This document shows, piece by piece, positions 1-8,474 of a stretch of DNA of 64,000 bases (the stretch's first letter is position 1; each line of letters begins with the position of its first letter). The notes beneath the pieces are model-generated. The model saw only the letters and a program-made list of their open reading frames with translations, did not search any database and was not told the origin of the DNA. A program made the translations under genes and the position numbers. Source of the stretch: Phycicoccus sp. M110.8 (GTDB lineage Bacteria > Actinomycetota > Actinomycetes > Actinomycetales > Dermatophilaceae); the NCBI RefSeq assembly GCF_032464895.1, contig NZ_JAWDIC010000003.1, positions 62,001 to 126,000 on the forward strand, read 5' to 3'.

Positions 1-2
1 TG

Positions 3-386
3 CTCATCCCCGAGGCCTGCCAGCTTGTCCTTGAGGCAGCATCGATCGGCTCGGACGGCGAGGTCATGGTCCTTGACATGGGCCAACAGGTGAGGATCGT
101 TGAGGTGGCCAAGACGCTCATCCGTATGAGCGGGCGTCGCGACATCGAGATCACCTACACCGGCCTGCGCCCTGGCGAGAAGCTGGGCGAAGAGCTTTTC
201 TCACCCGACGAAGGTCGTCGTCAAACGGCCCACCCCCTGGTCAGCAGCGTCGACGTCCCCGCCCTAGCCGCAGCCCACGTCTCGACGATCGTCCACCCTG
301 ACGCTCCAAGCGCGGTGGAGTGGATGCGCAAGGAAGCGTTCGTGTCGGTTCGTCCCCGTGGGGAAAGCGTCGGCGTCGACCGGTGA
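3..386 (+). CDS. CapD/WbpM-type NDP-sugar epimerase/dehydratase, C-terminal part
   Basis: Only the last 127 residues are inside the window; the gene begins to the left. The visible part starts LIPEACQLVLEA and carries the block GLRPGEKLGEELF, which is typical of the C-terminus of membrane-linked nucleotide-sugar 4,6-dehydratases/epimerases (CapD, WbpM, PglF). These make the first activated sugar of a surface glycan. Its TGA overlaps the GTG of the next glycosyltransferase (GTGA), so the two are probably translated together. The catalytic Rossmann part is outside the window, so dehydratase and epimerase cannot be told apart. Confidence 0.8.
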   Translation, partial: LIPEACQLVLEAASIGSDGEVMVLDMGQQVRIVEVAKTLIRMSGRRDIEITYTGLRPGEKLGEELFSPDEGRRQTAHPLVSSVDVPALAAAHVSTIVHPDAPSAVEWMRKEAFVSVRPRGESVGVDR

Positions 387-1465
387 GTTCGCTGGCGTCC
401 GAGGACGGGCCGCTCCTTTCGGTCATCGTCCCCGTATATAACGCGGAGACGCACCTTCTGGAGTGCCTGGAGAGTATTGCCGGCCAGACATTTGCCGACT
501 TCGAGGTCATCGTCGTCGATGACGGTTCGACTGACGGCTCGCGCGGCATCGCAGAAGCGTTTGCGAACGAGGACGAACGCTTCACCGTGATCAACATCCC
601 CAACGGGGGTGTCTCACGCGCTCGCAACTTGGGTCTCGACCACGCACAAGGCGAGTACGTGACCTTTGTGGACGCCGATGACTGGCTCGCTGACAACACT
701 TACTCGGACTTGATGCAGCCGACGCAGCACGGGACCTTTGATGCTGTGGCGGGCGACCTGACGGTTGAGTCGAGCTCAGGCAAGCACGCAGTAGAGCAGA
801 CGACACTGCCCGGGGGCCGCTACGACGCTGAAAAAGTCCGCTCCTTGATCCTCCCGATGCTCATCAGCACGGACGTTCTCACCCGCGAGTGGCCCTTCCG
901 CATTGTTACAAAGGTCTTTCGGCGGGCACACCTCCGTGAGCACGGGATCCTGTTCTCACCGGGCCTCCGGGCCGCTCAGGACTTCGTGTTTTCGGTTGCA
1001 GCTATGGAGCGCACGACCAGCTTTTACTACGCCAAGGGCTCTGCGGGCTACCACTACCGTTGGAATCCACAATCGCGCACCCGTTCGGCCTTAACGTCGG
1101 CGTGGGAGAACTACCGAGCGGTCGACCACGCACTCCGTGCGGCAGTCAACGATCGCCCGGAGTACGCAGGACAACTGGTGTTGGCCGAGCTCCACGGAGA
1201 CCTCTCGGCGATGACCTACCTGTACCGTGCCTGTCGCCTTCGCGACTCGAAAGCGCTCTATCGGGTCATGCGTCGCAATCTGTCCTCGGTCGACCGCACC
1301 CCGGCTTACCGACTGCTGAGGTGGGAGGCAGTGCCCATTGGCAAGAGGGTCGTGTGCCGCTTGATGCGCGCCCGTCAGTACCGCACCCTGCACTGCCTGC
1401 TCACGGCGCGTGGACTTGCTCAGAGACTCCAACAGCGTAGGTCGGTTAGGAGGCGCTCCAGATGA
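383..1465 (+). CDS. GT2 family glycosyltransferase
   Basis: A 360-residue GT-A enzyme. The N-terminal nucleotide-sugar binding block (LLSVIVPVYNAETHLLECL) is followed by VVDDGSTDGS and the metal-binding FVDADDW. I chose the GTG that overlaps the upstream stop (GTGA); an in-frame ATG 63 nt earlier would lie inside the previous gene. It probably adds one sugar to the lipid-linked glycan repeat unit at the cytoplasmic membrane face. Its stop overlaps the next ATG (ATGA). One TTA leucine codon occurs at 1091, unusual in such GC-rich DNA. Donor and acceptor cannot be predicted. Confidence 0.9.
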   Translation: MSSLASEDGPLLSVIVPVYNAETHLLECLESIAGQTFADFEVIVVDDGSTDGSRGIAEAFANEDERFTVINIPNGGVSRARNLGLDHAQGEYVTFVDADDWLADNTYSDLMQPTQHGTFDAVAGDLTVESSSGKHAVEQTTLPGGRYDAEKVRSLILPMLISTDVLTREWPFRIVTKVFRRAHLREHGILFSPGLRAAQDFVFSVAAMERTTSFYYAKGSAGYHYRWNPQSRTRSALTSAWENYRAVDHALRAAVNDRPEYAGQLVLAELHGDLSAMTYLYRACRLRDSKALYRVMRRNLSSVDRTPAYRLLRWEAVPIGKRVVCRLMRARQYRTLHCLLTARGLAQRLQQRRSVRRRSR

Positions 1466-2649
1466 GGCGCAAAGTGGCCTTCATTTGCAACAACCTCAAC
1501 ATTGGAGGCCCTCAAAAGGGACTGATAGGCCTATTGGACCGACTCGATCCTGAGCAGTTCTCGTGCACGGTCATCTCGCTACAGCCCGGGGGCGACTTGC
1601 GGCCTTACCTGGAAGAGCGATTTCGAGTGATCGACGTGGAGCCTTTGGCACGCAGCCTACAAGTGAACCGGGACCGAGTTGCCGCTGACGTGTGGTGCCT
1701 CGTCAGGCACCGGCTCTGGAAGTCGATACTGATGTACGCCTTCGCGATCCTCGCGGGTGCTGCTGGCCGCCCTGTTAATCCGTGGCGCCAACGGGTCTGG
1801 TTCTCTGGGCGCTCGGGGTTGCAACGGGTCGCCGAGCACTTCGACGCGGCGTTCGCTGTGTCGTCCGGCCCTTCGACGTACTTCTTGGTCGACTGCGTCG
1901 AATCGTCCCGCAGCTATCACTGGGTCATCGGCGACTACAGCCAGACCCCGATCGCACGGCGCGTGGACGTCCACTACCTCTCTCAACTTCGCGGTGGCCT
2001 GGCCGTGTCCGATGAGTGTGCGGATATCTTCACAAAGGTCTTTCCAGAGCTGAAGGCGCGTCGCCCGAAGCCTTACCAGTTCCAGACGCCGTGGCGGTTC
2101 TACGAGCACAATGAGGGCGGCATTCCGGAGTTCGAAACGGGCGCTGGCGCCAAGATCGTCACGGTCAGCCGTCTCGATCCCGGTAAGGGGCTGGGTCTCG
2201 CTCTGGAAGCAGCTGCCGAGCTGCGCGACGTGGGACTCGAGTTCCGGTGGCTCGTCCTAGGGGATGGTCCCGAGCGAACACGACTGACGGACCAGATCGA
2301 GCGTCTGGGACTCGAGGAGCTGGTCGTTCTGTGTGGCTTCAAGAACAACGTGTCGCAATACCTGCGGGCGGCGGATGTGTTCGTCCTACCATCGTCGTCG
2401 GAGGGCCGATCGACCGCGGTCGACGAGGCAATGGAACTGGGAGTGATACCTGTCATCACGGACTTCAAGACGGCCCGATCCCAGGTGACCGACGGTCGTA
2501 CCGGCGTCATCAGTTCGTTCAAACCGGGTGACCTGGCCCGTAGCATCGCGAGTGCGCTCGATCCTGCCGTCCGAGCCACGATCCTTCCCAACATCGGCAT
2601 CACCCGCGACGAGGACCCAACTCCCTTCTTTGTGAAGTTGTCGTCGTGA
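1462..2649 (+). CDS. GT4 family glycosyltransferase
   Basis: 395 residues with a GT-B fold. The N-terminus has the acceptor-domain loop NIGGPQKGL, and the C-terminal half has VSRLDPGKGLGLALEAA, LGDGPER and the nucleotide-sugar binding region PSSSEGRSTAVDEAMELG with its conserved acidic residue. This is the retaining GT4 pattern found in capsule and exopolysaccharide loci. It overlaps the preceding gene by ATGA and the next by GTGA, placing it inside one operon. It probably transfers a hexose or aminosugar to the growing repeat unit. The substrate is unknown. Confidence 0.9.
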   Translation: MRRKVAFICNNLNIGGPQKGLIGLLDRLDPEQFSCTVISLQPGGDLRPYLEERFRVIDVEPLARSLQVNRDRVAADVWCLVRHRLWKSILMYAFAILAGAAGRPVNPWRQRVWFSGRSGLQRVAEHFDAAFAVSSGPSTYFLVDCVESSRSYHWVIGDYSQTPIARRVDVHYLSQLRGGLAVSDECADIFTKVFPELKARRPKPYQFQTPWRFYEHNEGGIPEFETGAGAKIVTVSRLDPGKGLGLALEAAAELRDVGLEFRWLVLGDGPERTRLTDQIERLGLEELVVLCGFKNNVSQYLRAADVFVLPSSSEGRSTAVDEAMELGVIPVITDFKTARSQVTDGRTGVISSFKPGDLARSIASALDPAVRATILPNIGITRDEDPTPFFVKLSS

Positions 2650-4079
2650 CCCGCGCCCTGCGCTCTGTTGTGTTCGTGCTGCTCGCATGCGGCGTCGGCG
2701 CGACCATCCAGTTCGCTACGGTCGGAGCCCCGGACTACCCGAGCATCTGGATCCTGCCTGTCACCTTCGTGGCGGTCGCGTCCGCCGTCGTTGCCACCGG
2801 ACGATCGACCGATCGCTTTCGTCTGCTCGAGTACTCCCTCGTGGCGTTGTGGTTCGTGCGCCTCGTGGTGATCCCTTGGCTCATGGTCGGCGCGGGCGGC
2901 CTCTACCTCGCCATTGAGCCGGTGCCCACTCCCGGCGAGTACCGTCGGGGCATCCTCTACATGGCGTACGAAACGGTCATCACAGGAGCCGTGCTCGCAG
3001 CCGCGCGGGCGTACACCCGGCGCGCACGGACCGAGCAACGCGCAGCGATCTCGTTCCGGCAGGGGAGCTACGTGCCGCAGTTGGCCCTGGTGCTCGCGGG
3101 GGGTGCTGCGCTGACCCTCGGCAGCGTCCGCCAGAGGTTCTCCTTCTTCACCAGCAGCATCACTGCCACAGCCCGTGAGCTGGCGAGCAGCTACGACGCC
3201 AGCACGTCGACCCTGTCCAGCCTGGCAAACCTCGCGCGCTTGGCGGTTCCGGGCGTCTTGATCACCATCGCGGTGAGGCAATACCGGAAAAAGCCCTCGC
3301 TGCAGCACCCCTTGGTGGCAATGGCCGGCTGCATCGTGGTGAACCTGTTCTACATTTCAACAAGCCGGGCCTCGTTCTTTGTGCCTCTTGCTGCGGCGAT
3401 CATCGTGCTGGCCATCGCCTTCCCTGAAGCCCGCACCCTCATTCTCACCTGCGCAGGGTCGGCATTGGTACTCGCCACCGTGGTCGTCACCGTTCACAAA
3501 TCGTTCGCGGCGTCAGCACAGTCGACTCTGGGCGACACTGCCAACTACCTCTCGACCTACCTGATGGGGCCCAAGGAGTACGCCATGGGCATAAGGGCCG
3601 TCCACCAGTACGGCTCGGCGGTCGACGGGCGCACGCTTTTCGGCGACCTGGCAGGCAATGTGCCGTTCGTCAGCAGCCATATCGACCCACTCAACAGGAC
3701 GAGCCAGTACTACAACTGGACGTATCTAGGACGGAACGTCGGCGAAGGTGGTGGTTTCATAGCCCCCGCCTCCATCCAGAGCGCCTTCTACGTCGGCTGG
3801 GTGCTGGGCCCTTTTGCGACCGCGCTCGGCCTCGCGCCGGCCGTCTTCGGCATGAGGTACCTGCAAAGGCCAGACCAGGACCCTTCGGTCTCGTACGTCG
3901 CGGCGTTTGCCATCGTCATGGGCCTGCTGTTCCACACCAACAGCTTCTCCACCATCGCCGCGTTTCTGACCTTCCCAATCATCCCCCTGCTCCTGTTGGC
4001 CAGATTCGACCTCTGGATGACGCGAACCAAACGGGAGGGTGGTCCGACTCATGAGCGGCATTCGTATCGCGCGGCGTGA
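2646..4079 (+). CDS. Wzy-like O-antigen/capsule polymerase membrane protein
   Basis: A 477-residue, strongly hydrophobic protein with roughly ten to twelve predicted membrane segments, the first right at the N-terminus (SVVFVLLACGVGATIQF). A long extracytoplasmic loop in the second half (around HIDPLNRTSQYYNWTYLG) resembles the large loop of Wzy polymerases. Position between two glycosyltransferases and a Wzx-type flippase supports polymerisation of the lipid-linked repeat unit on the outer membrane face. The GTG start overlaps the upstream TGA. Wzy proteins share little sequence, so the call rests on topology and context. Confidence 0.65.
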   Translation: MTRALRSVVFVLLACGVGATIQFATVGAPDYPSIWILPVTFVAVASAVVATGRSTDRFRLLEYSLVALWFVRLVVIPWLMVGAGGLYLAIEPVPTPGEYRRGILYMAYETVITGAVLAAARAYTRRARTEQRAAISFRQGSYVPQLALVLAGGAALTLGSVRQRFSFFTSSITATARELASSYDASTSTLSSLANLARLAVPGVLITIAVRQYRKKPSLQHPLVAMAGCIVVNLFYISTSRASFFVPLAAAIIVLAIAFPEARTLILTCAGSALVLATVVVTVHKSFAASAQSTLGDTANYLSTYLMGPKEYAMGIRAVHQYGSAVDGRTLFGDLAGNVPFVSSHIDPLNRTSQYYNWTYLGRNVGEGGGFIAPASIQSAFYVGWVLGPFATALGLAPAVFGMRYLQRPDQDPSVSYVAAFAIVMGLLFHTNSFSTIAAFLTFPIIPLLLLARFDLWMTRTKREGGPTHERHSYRAA

Positions 4080-5472
4080 TGTCTTCTGGACCTATGCCAA
4101 CCTTGTCTTGTCCAGCGGGGTCAATCTCTTGCTCCTCCCCCTGATCCTGTGGGCCCTGACACCCGACGAAGTCGGTCAGTGGTATGTCTATTCCGCTCTC
4201 GGCGGACTCTCCCTGGTGCTGGACTTTGGGCTCTCCGCGACTTTATCCAGGCACGTCACATTTGCTTGGTGCGGTGTGTCAACGATTGAGAAGCAGGGGT
4301 ACACGGACCAGCAACTAGACGGCCAACCAAACTACCCGCTGCTGCGCTCGCTGGTTGCTGCGACGAAGTGGGCGTACCACCTCGTGGGAGCGACGGCGCT
4401 GCTGCTCGCTGCCACGGTCGGCACCCTGCATGTTCAGCATGCGGTGCATGCCGGCTCGATCGTCGACAAGCAGCTCACCAGTTGGTGGGTCTACGTGGCG
4501 GCCATCTGGATCAACACATCCATGGCCTACTGGAACCCGCTGCTGCGGGGCGTAGGAGCTGTCGCGGAGACCGGGCAGGCCAACGTGGCGGGCAAGATCG
4601 CCCAGCTGCTGTTTACCTCGGCTGCGCTAGTAGCAGGATTCGGCTTGTTGGGCGTCTCGGTCAGCTACTTGGCATCCACCTTCGTCTTCCGCTGGATGTC
4701 CAAGCGCTACTTCCGGCGCCGCTCCGGCCTCCTGCACGAATCGCGGGACGAGGAGGGGGCATACTCGCGCTCCGCCCTGCTCAGGACCATCTGGCCGAAC
4801 GCCGCCCGTCAGGGAGTGGTCAGCCTATCCCAGTACGTGATGACGTGGTCTCCCGTCCTCATTTCCTCGGGCTTTCTCGGTCTGCGCCAAGCGGCCACGG
4901 TGGGTCTGACAGTGCAGATCCTGGGAATCATCAAGGTCTTCGGCAACGCCCTCTTCAACGCCTTTCTCCCCCAGTTCAGCAGCCTAAGGCTCACTGGTGA
5001 TCTGGACCGCTTGCGGGCTCGGGTCGCCCTCGTCCTGGGAAGTGCGACGTACAGCATCTTGGGCCTCGGCACCCTGGCCCTCGTCGTAGGTCCGCCAGGG
5101 CTGCACCTCTTGGGCACGGACGTGCGCCTGATGCCCTTGGCGTACGGTCTGTGCTTTTTCCTGAGCGAGTGGGCCGTCAACCAATACGCGCTGGTCAGCG
5201 GCTACCTGGGCACCGCCAACCGGGTCCCGATGCACAAGGCCTACTTCATCACCGCCCTTGTCGGAACTGCCGGTCAATTCCTTGCCGTCTCACGCCTCGG
5301 CTGGGGTTTGTGGGGCGTCATCGTGCCGCCCCTCCTGGCGTCGTTGGTCTACAACGACTGGATCTGGTTCCGACGGGCAGCGACCGATCTCAGAACAACC
5401 AGCTTGGGCCTGTTGGGTCGTTCCCTGACCGAGCCCTACGTCTTCGTTGCGACCCGTATTGGAGTGAAATGA
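4051..5472 (+). CDS. Wzx-like polysaccharide flippase
   Basis: 473 residues with about twelve membrane segments, beginning RRDVFWTYANLVLSSGVNLL, the pattern of the polysaccharide-transport branch of the MOP/MATE superfamily. It should flip the undecaprenyl-linked repeat unit across the membrane for the Wzy-like polymerase upstream. I start at the ATG at 4051, which has GGGAGGG about 11 nt upstream; an in-frame GTG at 4039 is possible. The 29-nt overlap with the polymerase gene implies co-translation. A TTA codon is visible near residue 69. Confidence 0.8.
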   Translation: MSGIRIARRDVFWTYANLVLSSGVNLLLLPLILWALTPDEVGQWYVYSALGGLSLVLDFGLSATLSRHVTFAWCGVSTIEKQGYTDQQLDGQPNYPLLRSLVAATKWAYHLVGATALLLAATVGTLHVQHAVHAGSIVDKQLTSWWVYVAAIWINTSMAYWNPLLRGVGAVAETGQANVAGKIAQLLFTSAALVAGFGLLGVSVSYLASTFVFRWMSKRYFRRRSGLLHESRDEEGAYSRSALLRTIWPNAARQGVVSLSQYVMTWSPVLISSGFLGLRQAATVGLTVQILGIIKVFGNALFNAFLPQFSSLRLTGDLDRLRARVALVLGSATYSILGLGTLALVVGPPGLHLLGTDVRLMPLAYGLCFFLSEWAVNQYALVSGYLGTANRVPMHKAYFITALVGTAGQFLAVSRLGWGLWGVIVPPLLASLVYNDWIWFRRAATDLRTTSLGLLGRSLTEPYVFVATRIGVK

Positions 5473-5894
5473 TGCTGCTCCGGCTCATCCACCTCGCCGG
5501 CGGGCTTCGGCGCCGTGGCGTCCCCTTGGCCCCCTCCGTCGTGGGTCGTCTGATCCGCTTCATGTACGGCTGCGAGATCTCCTACCTCGCCGACATCGAC
5601 CGAACAGTGGTATTCCCGCACAAGGGATTGGGTGTCGTCGTCGGCGACGAGGCGGTCATCGGACCGGGATGCAGGATCTTGCAGAACGTGACTATCGGCG
5701 GCCGGTCGGGCATGCCCGGCGGTCCCGTCCTTGGACGCGACGTCCTAGTCGGTGCCGGCGCCTGCCTCTTGGGAGCCATCACCATCGGCGATGGCGCGAT
5801 CATCGGTGCGAATGCCGTGGTGCTCGCCGACGTGCCTGCGGGGCACACGGCCGTGGGCGTGCCTGCCAGACTCATCGCGCCGACCCACGCCTAG
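5469..5894 (+). CDS. Left-handed beta-helix (hexapeptide) acyltransferase, serine acetyltransferase-like
   Basis: 141 residues. The C-terminal two thirds are hexapeptide repeats (V-GDEAVIG-GCRILQN, VLVGAGACLLGAITIGDGAIIGANA) of the LbH acyltransferase fold, ending with the VPA--A cap typical of CysE relatives. Such short CysE-like enzymes in glycan loci usually O-acetylate a sugar, using acetyl-CoA. The start ATG overlaps the flippase stop (ATGA); a second ATG follows three bases later. It is the last gene of the rightward operon and faces the sugar transferase gene 23 nt away. It is too short to be the cysteine-pathway enzyme. Confidence 0.75.
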   Translation: MMLLRLIHLAGGLRRRGVPLAPSVVGRLIRFMYGCEISYLADIDRTVVFPHKGLGVVVGDEAVIGPGCRILQNVTIGGRSGMPGGPVLGRDVLVGAGACLLGAITIGDGAIIGANAVVLADVPAGHTAVGVPARLIAPTHA

Positions 5895-5917
5895 ACTCAG
5901 TCGTGGGGCCCGATGGC

Positions 5918-6544
5918 CTAATAAGAGTGGCTGCCCGTGAGAGCGACCTTGAGAGTCCTGACCAAGATCTTGAGGTCGAACGCGAGCGAGGCGTGATCCA
6001 CGTAGTAGAGGTCAGCCGCGATCTTGCGCCCGTGGTCGATGCCGGACCGGCCGTTCACCTGCGCCCAACCCGTGATTCCCGGACGAACCTCAAGGCGTCG
6101 GCGCTGATCGGCGGAGTAGCACTCCACGATCTCCAGCAGCTCCGGCCTCGGACCCACGAGGCTCATCTCACCCCGCCAGACATTGACCAGTTGTGGCAGC
6201 TCGTCCAAGCTCCAACGACGCAAGAGGCTCCCCGTCCTGGTCATTCGCTCTTCGTGGTCACCGGAGGACTTGAACACGAAATCGTCAGGCACTCCGTCGC
6301 TCCACGCATACGCCTCTGCCGAGGTCGCTGGAGCCGCCGCATTCATGGTGCGGAACTTGAGGATCTCGAAGGGCACACCGTCCTGACCGGCTCTCTGCTG
6401 GCGGAACAGCACCGGCCCCGGATCGGTCGCCTTGATGCTGACGGCCACAGCCATCAGGACCGGCGAAGCAGCGATCAGGACTGCCCCACTGGCACAGCGG
6501 TCAATGACCCGTTTGATCACCAGGTAGGTGCGCTTGGACAACAC
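5918..6544 (-). CDS. Initiating sugar-phosphate transferase (WbaP/PglC family)
   Basis: 208 residues. One hydrophobic N-terminal segment (VLIAASPVLMAVAVSIKA) precedes the conserved bacterial sugar transferase region: KFRTM, a SLDELPQLVNV block, MSLVGPRPE and PGITGWAQVNGR. These monotopic enzymes move a sugar-1-phosphate to undecaprenyl phosphate, the first committed step of the repeat unit. The start is GTG at 6544 with AAGGAGA 7 nt upstream; it lies 44 nt inside the preceding gene. Short form: it lacks the N-terminal multi-membrane domain of full WbaP proteins. Confidence 0.9.
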   Translation of the reverse strand: MLSKRTYLVIKRVIDRCASGAVLIAASPVLMAVAVSIKATDPGPVLFRQQRAGQDGVPFEILKFRTMNAAAPATSAEAYAWSDGVPDDFVFKSSGDHEERMTRTGSLLRRWSLDELPQLVNVWRGEMSLVGPRPELLEIVECYSADQRRRLEVRPGITGWAQVNGRSGIDHGRKIAADLYYVDHASLAFDLKILVRTLKVALTGSHSY

Positions 6545-7466
6545 CGACGCTCTCCTTCTCCTCGTCCGTGAGCTGGGCGAGTGGCACCAGACCTCCAACA
6601 CCATCAGCAAGTCCGAGCACGCGCGTCGGGCGGGCGAATGAGTCGACAACGACCATCCCACGACTGCCGATGATGCCCCCCGACACGACAGGAACTCCCG
6701 CCAGGAGGGCGCGTCCGAAGCGCTGCTCGAAGAAGTCGGGCGACCCCGTATTCAGCTGGCTGCCGGTAGCCGAAGTGTCGAGCCGCACCACATGCGCTGA
6801 ACGCTCCACTATGGCCGCAAGGAACTCCGTTGAGAGATTCCCGATCCCGACGTCCACCACGATTGCCTTGTCCGACAACCTGTCCAGCCACTCAGTGCCG
6901 ATCGCCCCCCGCGCGGAGATCGCAGTGATCATCAGATCCACCTTCTGGTCTGTCCAGACCTCGATCTGGGTGGATGAGTGACGGGGAAGGATAGCGTTGA
7001 TCGCGTCCACCGCTAGCTGCGCTGCGTCTGCCCGGCGGGCGTACAGAAACACTCGTGCACCCCGCTCGACCAAGAGCAGACCGGCCTTGAACCCGATGTT
7101 GCCTGACCCGACCACGCCCACCTTCAGCGCCCCGAGATCTGCTCCCATCAGGTGCGTCACCAAGACGTCCAAGGATCGCACCGTCGCGTCGTTGGGCTTG
7201 TGAGGATGCAGGGTCGAGTGCTGAATGCACTGTGTGGCGATGCCGAGGATGTCGACACCCTGCTTGCGCTCCACATCGATAAACAGCTCGCGCCCTGGCT
7301 CATCCAGCTCGCGCAGGATCTGCTCGGCGCCGATCGGGGTCTCGACCGAGAAGGCGGCGATGACCCCTTCGGCGTCAAGCCGGTCGGGGAGGCGGACCGT
7401 TCCATGACCGTGCAGAGTGGCTGTGCAGCACACCACGACTCGTCGAGGCAGTGCCTGCTTGCTCAC
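6501..7466 (-). CDS. Unassigned NAD(P)-binding Rossmann enzyme in glycan locus
   Basis: 321 residues. A clear dinucleotide-binding motif, VGVVGSGNIGFKAG, sits at about residue 131, followed by an acidic/basic loop (ARVFLYARR), in the style of shikimate- or alanine-dehydrogenase-like folds. The N-terminal 120 residues show no motif I recognise, and no catalytic residues can be assigned. The GTG start overlaps the stop of the glycosyltransferase before it (GTGA), so it belongs to the polysaccharide operon. It may reduce or oxidise a nucleotide sugar or precursor, but this rests only on context. Confidence 0.55.
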   Translation of the reverse strand: MSKQALPRRVVVCCTATLHGHGTVRLPDRLDAEGVIAAFSVETPIGAEQILRELDEPGRELFIDVERKQGVDILGIATQCIQHSTLHPHKPNDATVRSLDVLVTHLMGADLGALKVGVVGSGNIGFKAGLLLVERGARVFLYARRADAAQLAVDAINAILPRHSSTQIEVWTDQKVDLMITAISARGAIGTEWLDRLSDKAIVVDVGIGNLSTEFLAAIVERSAHVVRLDTSATGSQLNTGSPDFFEQRFGRALLAGVPVVSGGIIGSRGMVVVDSFARPTRVLGLADGVGGLVPLAQLTDEEKESVGVVQAHLPGDQTGH

Positions 7467-8464
7467 CACGACTCCACCGTAGGACGTTCCGTGAACAGGA
7501 ACGACAACGCGAGGACTCCTGCGTCGATCCTCCGGCGCCGGCACTTGGGAGCAACCGCCGCAAGGCGCAGACGCGCCCCCAGACCGCGCTGCTTCATCAG
7601 CCGTGCCGGCATCGCCTCCTGCGCACCGACCACCTCGATGACGGCAGCCGCTTGCTCCCACATCCACCCCCGCCGGAGTTGAGCCACTCGCCGCACCTTG
7701 GCGCCGAGACCCCGGTTGGCACCGATCTGGTTGGAGTCGTGTTGTCGATAAAGCATCTGCGGTTCGGTGTCGATATACCAGTCCCAGCCGTTCTCCCGGA
7801 CGAAGGCGTAGTCCAGCCAGTCGTGGTACTCAACCTCGGTTAGGACGCGTCTGTGTTCTAGCAATACCTGCTGCAACCTCATGAAGACGTCCGCCCTCAG
7901 GACGTGCGTACACCCTGGGCCCGGACTGGAGAAGAGGTGGTCCCACTCGCGTTGACGTCCGGCCTTGTCGACGAGTGAGACCGAACCATCCTCGCTCCAG
8001 GACCACACACTGCTCGAGTACCCGGCTGCGTCGTGGCGAGACAGGACGTCGACGGCCCGGTCGACCTTCCCGGGGAGCCAGATGTCGTCTTGGTCGGCCA
8101 GCGCGACGTAGTCGTACGAGTCGACGGAGACTTCGGACATCAACCGAAAGAAGTTCGCCGCCGCAGATCCGAGGCGCCCCGGCGAAGGCATCATCTGCAC
8201 CCGAGCGTCCCTCTGCACCAAGGCCTCGACCCACTCGCGGGTGCCGTCCGTGCTGTCGTCGACGCTGACGACGAGAGTGATTTCCACGCCAAATTGGCCA
8301 AGGATCGAGTCCACTTGAGGTGCGATGAAACGCATCCCGTTGTACGCCGCCATCAGGACCACCACGCGCGCTGGACCTGATGGCCGCGGCTCCGGCCGGT
8401 GTGCGACCGATGCTTGCTGTAGGACGTCCCGAGCAGTTGCTGGGGGGCGACTTCTGAGGGGCAA
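7463..8464 (-). CDS. GT2 family glycosyltransferase, rhamnosyltransferase-like
   Basis: About 333 residues. The core starts at VVVLMAAYNGMRFIAPQVDSI and includes VSVDDSTDGT and the metal site ALADQDDIWLPGKV, the ADQDDIW signature of rhamnosyltransferase-type GT2 enzymes. The only long start available is TTG at 8464, 10 nt after the dehydrogenase stop, without a convincing ribosome binding site; a start nearer the GT core cannot be excluded. It is co-transcribed with the dehydrogenase upstream and the Rossmann enzyme downstream (GTGA overlap). Confidence 0.85.
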   Translation of the reverse strand: MPLRSRPPATARDVLQQASVAHRPEPRPSGPARVVVLMAAYNGMRFIAPQVDSILGQFGVEITLVVSVDDSTDGTREWVEALVQRDARVQMMPSPGRLGSAAANFFRLMSEVSVDSYDYVALADQDDIWLPGKVDRAVDVLSRHDAAGYSSSVWSWSEDGSVSLVDKAGRQREWDHLFSSPGPGCTHVLRADVFMRLQQVLLEHRRVLTEVEYHDWLDYAFVRENGWDWYIDTEPQMLYRQHDSNQIGANRGLGAKVRRVAQLRRGWMWEQAAAVIEVVGAQEAMPARLMKQRGLGARLRLAAVAPKCRRRRIDAGVLALSFLFTERPTVESW

Positions 8465-8474
8465 GAGACTCTGC

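Noticed and set aside
2100-3308. 402-codon minus-strand frame
   Set aside because: Overlaps the GT4 and Wzy-like genes on the opposite strand and carries no domain.
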